Origin: Thermoplasmata archaeon
GTDB lineage: Archaea > Thermoplasmatota > Thermoplasmata > RBG-16-68-12
DNA: 8,654 nucleotides
Direction of reading: 5' to 3'
NCBI GenBank assembly: GCA_013329855.1
Contig: DUJI01000259.1
Span: forward strand, 381-9,034
Every line of letters begins with the position of its first letter. Position 1 is the first letter of the stretch. Shown here piece by piece: positions 5,058 to 8,654 of the stretch. The notes under the pieces were generated by a model. That model saw only the letters and a program-made list of their open reading frames with translations, did no database searches and had not been told where the DNA came from. Position numbers and translations under genes: made by a program.

Positions 5058-6281
5058 GAAGACCCGGCTGCGCGGGGCCACGTTCCCCCGCACGGACGCG
5101 CCGGGTCCGATGAACGTGCCCTCGCCGATGATCGTGCCCGCGTCGATGGACGCGTTGATCCCCACCTTGACGTCGTCCCCCATAATGACGCCGAGCTTGC
5201 GGAGGCCCGTGTCGACCTCCGCGCCGCGGAACATCACGCGGACGTTCGCCTCGTCCAGGCGCAGGTTGGCCACTTTGGTGCCCGCGCCCAGGTTGCACCG
5301 CTCCCCGAGGACACTGTCCCCGACGTAGTTCTCGTGGGACGCATGGGTCTCCGCCATGAGGATGCTGTTCTTCACCTCGCAGGCGTTGCCGACCTTCGCG
5401 CGCGGACCGATTGACGTGGACGGGCGGATGTAGCAGTTGGGTCCGACCTCCGCCCCCGCGCCGATGATGGTCGGCCCTTCGACGAGGGACCCGGGCCGCA
5501 CGTGGGCGCCCTCCTCCACGAGGACCTCGCCCACGAGGCTCGCTCCTCCGTCGACCGTCCCGTGCACCGCGCCCTTCAGCGGTTTGAGGAGCGCCGCGTT
5601 GGCCCGGAGGAGATCCCAAGGCCTCCCGACGTCGAGCCACTCTCCGGGCAGGCGGAACCCGTGCACGTCCCGCTTCGCGATGAGGGCGCGGATGGTGTCC
5701 GTGATCTCGTACTCCCCGCGGGGCGACTTGGGGGTCGCGTCGATGAGAGGAAAGATGTCGGTGTCGAAGATGCAGATCCCCGCGTTGATCAGCTTGGACT
5801 TCGGCGTGCGCGGCTTCTCCTCCAGGCCCGTGACCCGGCCGTCATCCGTCTCCACGACGCCGAAAGGGCGCGGGTCCGCGACCTCGGCCAGGGCCATGAC
5901 GGGGCCTCCCACTTTCCCGTGGTGCGCGACGAGATCCTTGAGCGCCTCGCCGGAGACGACCACGTCCCCGTTGATGCTCAGGAAGGCGCCGTCCACGTGG
6001 TGGCGCAGCTGGCCGATGGCATGGGCGGTACCGAGCCGCTCCGTCTGCTCCGCATAGTCGATCGTGAGGCCGAACGCGTCGCCGCGGCCGAAACGCTCCC
6101 GGATCCGGTGGCCCTGCCACCCGACGAGGAGGGTCACCTCCCGCACGCCCGCCTGGCGCACGGCCTCCAGGGTGTGTAGCAGGAAGGGCTTCCCCGCGAC
6201 GGGGAGGAGCGGCTTCGGGAGGTTGGCGGTCAGGGGCCGCATCCGCGTGCCTTCGCCGGCCGCGAGAATGACCGCCTTCAT
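5055..6281 (-). CDS. glmU: Bifunctional sugar-1-phosphate nucleotidylyltransferase/acetyltransferase (archaeal GlmU type)
   Basis: Predicted to acetylate GlcN-1-P and join GlcNAc-1-P to UTP, giving UDP-GlcNAc. The protein has 408 residues, like characterised archaeal enzymes (Sulfolobus ST0452, Methanocaldococcus MJ1101). Residues 1-235 form the nucleotidyltransferase domain: LAAGEGTRMRPLT at 6-18 with Lys23, LGTAHA at 83-88, metal Asp106 in NGD, and EKP at 155-157. Residues from about 245 form a left-handed beta-helix of hexapeptide repeats. The acetyltransferase signature is SHENYVGDSVLGE at 315-327 followed by NLGAGTKVANL, with His316 as candidate catalytic base. The start is ATG 6281, overlapping the mutase stop as ATGA; open sequence farther upstream is only the shadow of the mutase gene. 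dTDP-glucose-type nucleotidylyltransferase activity is an alternative or extra possibility, as ST0452 is multifunctional. Confidence 0.93.
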   Translation of the reverse strand: MKAVILAAGEGTRMRPLTANLPKPLLPVAGKPFLLHTLEAVRQAGVREVTLLVGWQGHRIRERFGRGDAFGLTIDYAEQTERLGTAHAIGQLRHHVDGAFLSINGDVVVSGEALKDLVAHHGKVGGPVMALAEVADPRPFGVVETDDGRVTGLEEKPRTPKSKLINAGICIFDTDIFPLIDATPKSPRGEYEITDTIRALIAKRDVHGFRLPGEWLDVGRPWDLLRANAALLKPLKGAVHGTVDGGASLVGEVLVEEGAHVRPGSLVEGPTIIGAGAEVGPNCYIRPSTSIGPRAKVGNACEVKNSILMAETHASHENYVGDSVLGERCNLGAGTKVANLRLDEANVRVMFRGAEVDTGLRKLGVIMGDDVKVGINASIDAGTIIGEGTFIGPGASVRGNVAPRSRVF

Positions 6282-7582
6282 GTGGCCGCGCCCTGCGCGC
6301 TCGATAGGACCGTGGCATATATCGCCTTTGCTCTGGCCTCGTCCCGCGATTCCGCGAGCACGCGAATCTTGGGCTCCGTCCCGGAGAAACGCACGAGCGC
6401 CCATCCGTCCTCCCAGGCGAGTCGCCAGCCGTCCACGCGGCTCACCTCGGCCCCGAGGCCCCGTACGGCGGCGTCCAGCTTCCCCTCGATGGCCGCGCGC
6501 CGCGCGCCCTCGTAGGCGAAGGCGCCCCGGAAGGTCGGGTAGCGGGGAATCGCCCGGATGGCGGCGGACAGGGAGCCCTCGGACGCCATCTTCACGAGCC
6601 GCGCGGCGGCGTAGACGCCGTCGGGACACAGGGTGGCCTTGGGGAAAATCCACGTCCCCGAAGGCTCGCCGCCGAAGTCCGCATTCTGCCGCTTGAGCTC
6701 GCCCGCCACGTAGACGTCGCCCACGCGGGTGCGGAAGACCTTGACATGGGGGAGCAGATCCTCGAGGACCATGGACGCGTCCACGGGCACGACCAGGGAC
6801 CGCTTCACCTCCTCTTTCGCGAAGAGCACGAGTAGGGTGTCACCCCCGATGAAGGTCCCGTCGCGGTCCACCGCGACCATGCGGTCGCCATCCCCGTCGT
6901 GCGCGATGCCGAGGTCCGCTCCCACCTGGCGCACGGTGGACTTCAGGAGGCTCAGGTTCTCCTCGGTCGGCTCGGGCTCGCGGCCGGGGAAGTGCCCGTC
7001 GGGCTGCGCATTGATGGCGACCACATCGCATCCCATCTCCCGCAGGAGGAACGGCGTGATGGTCGTCGTGGCGCCGCAGGCGCAGTCAACCACGACGCGC
7101 AGCGTGACGCGGCCGATCTCCTCGAGAATGGCGTCCATGTGCTGGGCCACGAGGTCGTTGCGGACCGAGAACCGGCCCACGGCGTCCCAGGACGACGACC
7201 GGAAGCGGTCCGCGTCCAGGGCGGTCTCGATCTCCTCCTGCTGCCGCTCGTCGAAGGCCATGCCGTCCGGGTTCCAGAGCTTGATCCCGTTGTAGGGTGC
7301 CGGGTTATGGGAGGCGGTGATCTCCACGCCGCAGCCGTAGTCGGCCGCGCCTCGGGCGAGGGTGGGCGTGGACACGAGGCCCGCGTCGATGACGTCGCCG
7401 CCCGCGGCGAGGATCCCCGCGGTCAGCGCCGCGGTCAGCATGGGCCCCGTCGTGCGCGGGTCGCGACCCACGACGGCCGAATTGTACAGCTCCCCGAGGA
7501 CCTGGCCGACCCGGAGGGCCAGCTCGGGCGTGACCTCGACGTTCGCGAGACCGCGGATTCCCGAGGAGCCAAAGCGAGGCAT
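6278..7582 (-). CDS. glmM: Phosphohexomutase, probably phosphoglucosamine mutase
   Basis: Alpha-D-phosphohexomutase, 434 residues, probably converting GlcN-6-P to GlcN-1-P for the GlmU-type enzyme encoded next. Four domains are recognisable by their loops: phosphoserine loop TASHNP at 89-94 with catalytic Ser91; metal loop DGDGDR at 229-234; sugar-recognition loop GGEPSG at 304-309; and C-terminal phosphate-binding loop RFSGTEPKIRV at 398-408. The N-terminal GSSGIRG (5-11) is also typical. The sugar loop does not itself decide between glucosamine, mannose and glucose phosphates. The GlcN assignment rests on the ATGA-coupled glmU neighbour, as in the MJ1100-MJ1101 pair. The start is ATG 7582. 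No strong Shine-Dalgarno sequence precedes it, and its leader contains an imperfectly extended GAGAT-AGAA-ATCTC stem-loop (7602-7615). Confidence 0.93.
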   Translation of the reverse strand: MPRFGSSGIRGLANVEVTPELALRVGQVLGELYNSAVVGRDPRTTGPMLTAALTAGILAAGGDVIDAGLVSTPTLARGAADYGCGVEITASHNPAPYNGIKLWNPDGMAFDERQQEEIETALDADRFRSSSWDAVGRFSVRNDLVAQHMDAILEEIGRVTLRVVVDCACGATTTITPFLLREMGCDVVAINAQPDGHFPGREPEPTEENLSLLKSTVRQVGADLGIAHDGDGDRMVAVDRDGTFIGGDTLLVLFAKEEVKRSLVVPVDASMVLEDLLPHVKVFRTRVGDVYVAGELKRQNADFGGEPSGTWIFPKATLCPDGVYAAARLVKMASEGSLSAAIRAIPRYPTFRGAFAYEGARRAAIEGKLDAAVRGLGAEVSRVDGWRLAWEDGWALVRFSGTEPKIRVLAESRDEARAKAIYATVLSSAQGAAT

Positions 7583-7658
7583 CGCCCAGGATAGCGAGGC
7601 GGAGATAGAAATCTCTTCGCGGCCCCGGGCGGCTCGGCCATGTTTTTTATTGAAAGGG

Positions 7659-7666
7659 TTATATAG
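7659..7666. promoter_or_regulatory. Strong TATA box in a divergent promoter region
   Basis: TTATATAG on the plus strand, which reads CTATATAA on the minus strand. For the plus-strand small gene it predicts a start near 7689, a leader of about 32 nt and a ribosome-binding site at 7709-7714, so the fit is very good. On the minus strand it would give the glmM operon a leader of about 54 nt. A second minus-strand A/T tract, ATAAAAAA (7649-7642), would give about 37 nt. The plus-strand role is well supported; the minus-strand role is one of two options. Confidence 0.7.
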
Positions 7667-7708
7667 TAACGTTCGGATGGCGAACCCGAGAGGTTCTCAT
7701 CGGGCATC

Positions 7709-7714
7709 GGAGGG
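7709..7714 (+). promoter_or_regulatory. Ribosome-binding site choosing between two close ATG codons
   Basis: GGAGGG six nt before the ATG at 7721 and twelve nt before the in-frame ATG at 7727. The spacing favours 7721. Confidence 0.6.
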
Positions 7715-7720
7715 AACCGC

Positions 7721-7945
7721 ATGGTCATGGAACCGATCAGCGTCGAATCCGCTATTGAGAAGGCGAAGAAGAAGGGGCTCAAGCCGGGGCGTGTCCGCGG
7801 CACGGAGGGCATCCAGTTCACCAAAGGCAGGAACAACCACATCCAGGTGATCTCCTGGGACCAGTTCCGGGAGACGCTCTCCAAGCGGCGGCTTCAGGTC
7901 TTTGAGTCGGGCGGATGGATGAAGATCATGAAGCGGGGCCGGTGA
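7721..7945 (+). CDS. Small basic protein of unknown function
   Basis: A protein of 74 residues, rich in Lys and Arg, with no signal peptide, membrane segment or cysteine pair. The first third (SVESAIEKAKKKGLK) looks like an amphipathic helix. The centre (GIQFTKGRNNHIQVISW) looks like a beta hairpin. It ends in a helix (DQFRETLSKRR) and a 'QVFESGGWMKIMKRG' tail. I do not recognise a named family, although the tail looks like a conserved small archaeal protein. The basic charge would suit nucleic-acid or ribosome binding, but that is only inference. Support for a real gene is strong: a near-perfect TATA box at 7659-7666 and GGAGGG at optimal spacing. It sits divergently from the glmM operon, and its stop is 18 bp from the convergent zinc-ribbon gene. 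Confidence 0.85.
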   Translation: MVMEPISVESAIEKAKKKGLKPGRVRGTEGIQFTKGRNNHIQVISWDQFRETLSKRRLQVFESGGWMKIMKRGR

Positions 7946-7963
7946 CCCCGCCCCCCGAAACTA

Positions 7964-8470
7964 TCACGTCGGCGACGAGCGGGCTCGGCCGCAGTACGGA
8001 CAGACCTTCCAGTCCGGCAGCATGGCGCTTCCGCAGCCCGCGCAGGGCGTCGGGACCTCCGGCACCTGGGGCGGAGGCGTCCCCAGCGGCGCCCCGAGGG
8101 AGTACACGTACTGCCAGAACGCGAGCATGAGGTTCCGCGCGTCCGTCTCATACTCCGAGTAGGAAATCGCGCCGCCCACGACGGCCACGGGAAGGAACAC
8201 GACTGCGGAGACGGCGCCGAGGACGAGGCCCTCATCCGTGACTTGGGCGTTCAGTGCGAGGTCCGCGTTGCAGCCATTCGGTGCCTCCGAGAGGACGAGC
8301 CAGAGCTCGCGCCGCAGGCCGATTCGGCTGTAGAACGACGTGCCGCTCAACGACGTGGGCGCGGTCTGCGTGAGCTGGAACCCCTGACGGGACCACCAGT
8401 CCCAGACCTTGGGCCAGAGGTCCGCGGGCTTCATGCCGGGAACGAAGTGCACCTCCCTCTTCTGGAACAT
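7964..8470 (-). CDS. Membrane protein with C-terminal zinc ribbon
   Basis: A protein of 168 residues. The N-terminal soluble domain (1-75, containing WPKVWDWWSRQGF) has the look of a small alpha/beta domain. A hydrophobic segment at about 81-103 follows, then a helix (110-127), a proline-rich linker (131-142) and a zinc ribbon with two CxxC knuckles (Cys143/Cys146 and Cys157/Cys160). I do not recognise a specific function. Proteins of this plan are common in archaea and usually uncharacterised. The start is ATG 8470: the 45 in-frame codons upstream are unlike protein and contain promoter-like sequence, and GGTGAT (complementary to the 16S rRNA 3' end) lies just before this ATG. Transcription probably starts in 8471-8540, divergent from the tRNA gene. 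Confidence 0.85.
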   Translation of the reverse strand: MFQKREVHFVPGMKPADLWPKVWDWWSRQGFQLTQTAPTSLSGTSFYSRIGLRRELWLVLSEAPNGCNADLALNAQVTDEGLVLGAVSAVVFLPVAVVGGAISYSEYETDARNLMLAFWQYVYSLGAPLGTPPPQVPEVPTPCAGCGSAMLPDWKVCPYCGRARSSPT

Positions 8471-8473
8471 GGC

Positions 8474-8479
8474 ATCACC
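8474..8479 (-). promoter_or_regulatory. GGTGAT ribosome-binding site of the zinc-ribbon gene
   Basis: GGTGAT on the minus strand, three nt before the ATG at 8470. It pairs with the AUCACC of the archaeal 16S rRNA tail. Because this is the 3' half of the full Shine-Dalgarno sequence, a short spacing is expected. It supports 8470 over the upstream ATG at 8605, which also lies inside the tRNA gene. Confidence 0.55.
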
Positions 8480-8542
8480 ATCGGACGCCCGCAGATATGG
8501 AGTTATGCACGGCAGGCCGGAGCCGCGCGCCCTGCACGGCAA

Positions 8543-8550
8543 CTTTATTA
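8543..8550 (+). promoter_or_regulatory. TATA box of the tRNA-Leu gene
   Basis: CTTTATTA, an A/T island in G+C-rich sequence. Its centre is about 35 bases before the first tRNA base, which predicts a start about 5-10 nt upstream of the mature 5' end, typical of archaeal tRNA genes. Confidence 0.6.
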
Positions 8551-8581
8551 CGACGCCGCAGATTGGCCCGGATTGCGCCGT

Positions 8582-8654
8582 GCGTGGGTTGCCAAGCTTG
8601 GTCAAAGGCGCAGGGCTCAGGATCCTGTCCCGTAGGGGTTCGCAGGTTCAAATC
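8582..8654 (+). tRNA. tRNA-Leu(CAG), 3' end cut by window edge
   Basis: Cloverleaf elements are readable in order: 5' acceptor strand GCGTGGG (8582-8588), TT, D-stem GCC/GGC with a GG-containing D-loop (8591-8609), anticodon stem CAGGG/TCCTG around loop CTCAGGA (8616-8622) with anticodon CAG at 8618-8620, a long class II variable arm (8628-8641, CCC...GGGG), and T-stem GCAGG with loop TTCAAAT (8642-8653). The long variable arm and CAG anticodon identify leucine reading CUG. Only the 3' T-stem strand and 3' acceptor strand are missing. No intron is seen in the anticodon loop. Confidence 0.95.

Noticed and set aside
4338..5414. Open frame of 358 codons on the plus strand
   Set aside because: It is antisense to the glycosyltransferase and nucleotidylyltransferase, with His/Arg/Asp-rich composition and no motifs.
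4231..5640. Long open frame of 469 codons on the minus strand
   Set aside because: It is Arg/Gly/Pro-rich without any family motif, and runs in another frame across the motif-complete nucleotidylyltransferase and glycosyltransferase genes. It is a high-G+C shadow.
8471..8605. N-terminal extension of the zinc-ribbon protein to the ATG at 8605
   Set aside because: It would run into the tRNA gene and across the divergent promoter region, and the GGTGAT site supports 8470.
1..8654. CRISPR arrays, insertion sequences, attachment sites, toxin-antitoxin or defence genes
   Set aside because: I looked for spaced direct repeats, transposase motifs, target-site duplications and defence-type domains and saw none. 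The tRNA gene at the right edge is cut off, so an attachment site at its 3' end cannot be judged.

Overview
The window looks like chromosomal DNA of a high-G+C archaeon. The signs are a group II chaperonin (thermosome) start, an archaeal-type inositol-monophosphatase-fold phosphatase next to an NAD kinase, a small JAMM/MPN+ metalloprotease, an archaeal GlmM/GlmU pair, TATA/BRE-like promoters in place of -35/-10 boxes, and a tRNA-Leu of archaeal appearance. A lineage related to Thermoplasmatota/Euryarchaeota is plausible, but nothing here fixes the placement.

Layout, left to right. (1) 1-296, minus: N-terminal third or less of a thermosome subunit, cut by the window edge, with its own TATA box and a perfect 6-bp stem-loop at the predicted 5' end of its mRNA. 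(2) 424-1718, minus: a two-gene unit for envelope proteins, one secreted and aromatic-rich, one membrane-anchored with a DUF4367-like outer domain. Its G+C is visibly lower than its surroundings, so it looks like accessory material. (3) 1719-1955: divergent intergenic region with two inverted repeats and a weak TATA box. (4) 1956-3910, plus: a tight operon of IMPase-fold phosphatase, NAD kinase (ATGA overlap) and JAMM protease. (5) 3894-7582, minus: a tight operon of phosphoglucosamine-mutase-like enzyme, bifunctional sugar-1-phosphate nucleotidylyltransferase/acetyltransferase (ATGA overlap) and GT4 glycosyltransferase. The last gene appears to start at a CTG codon just after the preceding TGA, in the same frame. 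(6) 7583-7720: divergent promoter region with one strong TATA box readable on both strands. (7) 7721-7945, plus: small basic protein of unknown function. (8) 7964-8470, minus: membrane protein with a C-terminal zinc ribbon. (9) 8582-end, plus: tRNA-Leu(CAG), cut by the window edge, with its own TATA box.

How the genes work together. The phosphatase and NAD kinase probably act on one cofactor pool: the two activities are fused in the bifunctional NADP phosphatase/NAD kinase MJ0917 of Methanocaldococcus jannaschii, and here they look like the unfused form. The minus-strand operon should convert glucosamine-6-phosphate to glucosamine-1-phosphate and then to UDP-GlcNAc, and hand an activated sugar to a glycosyltransferase for surface glycan, glycoprotein or glycolipid synthesis. 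The two operons converge and overlap by 17 bp at their 3' ends. I see no mobile element, CRISPR array or long repeat, and no convincing new multi-gene system. The points most worth following are the CTG start, the split phosphatase/kinase pair, the chaperonin leader hairpin and the low-G+C envelope pair.
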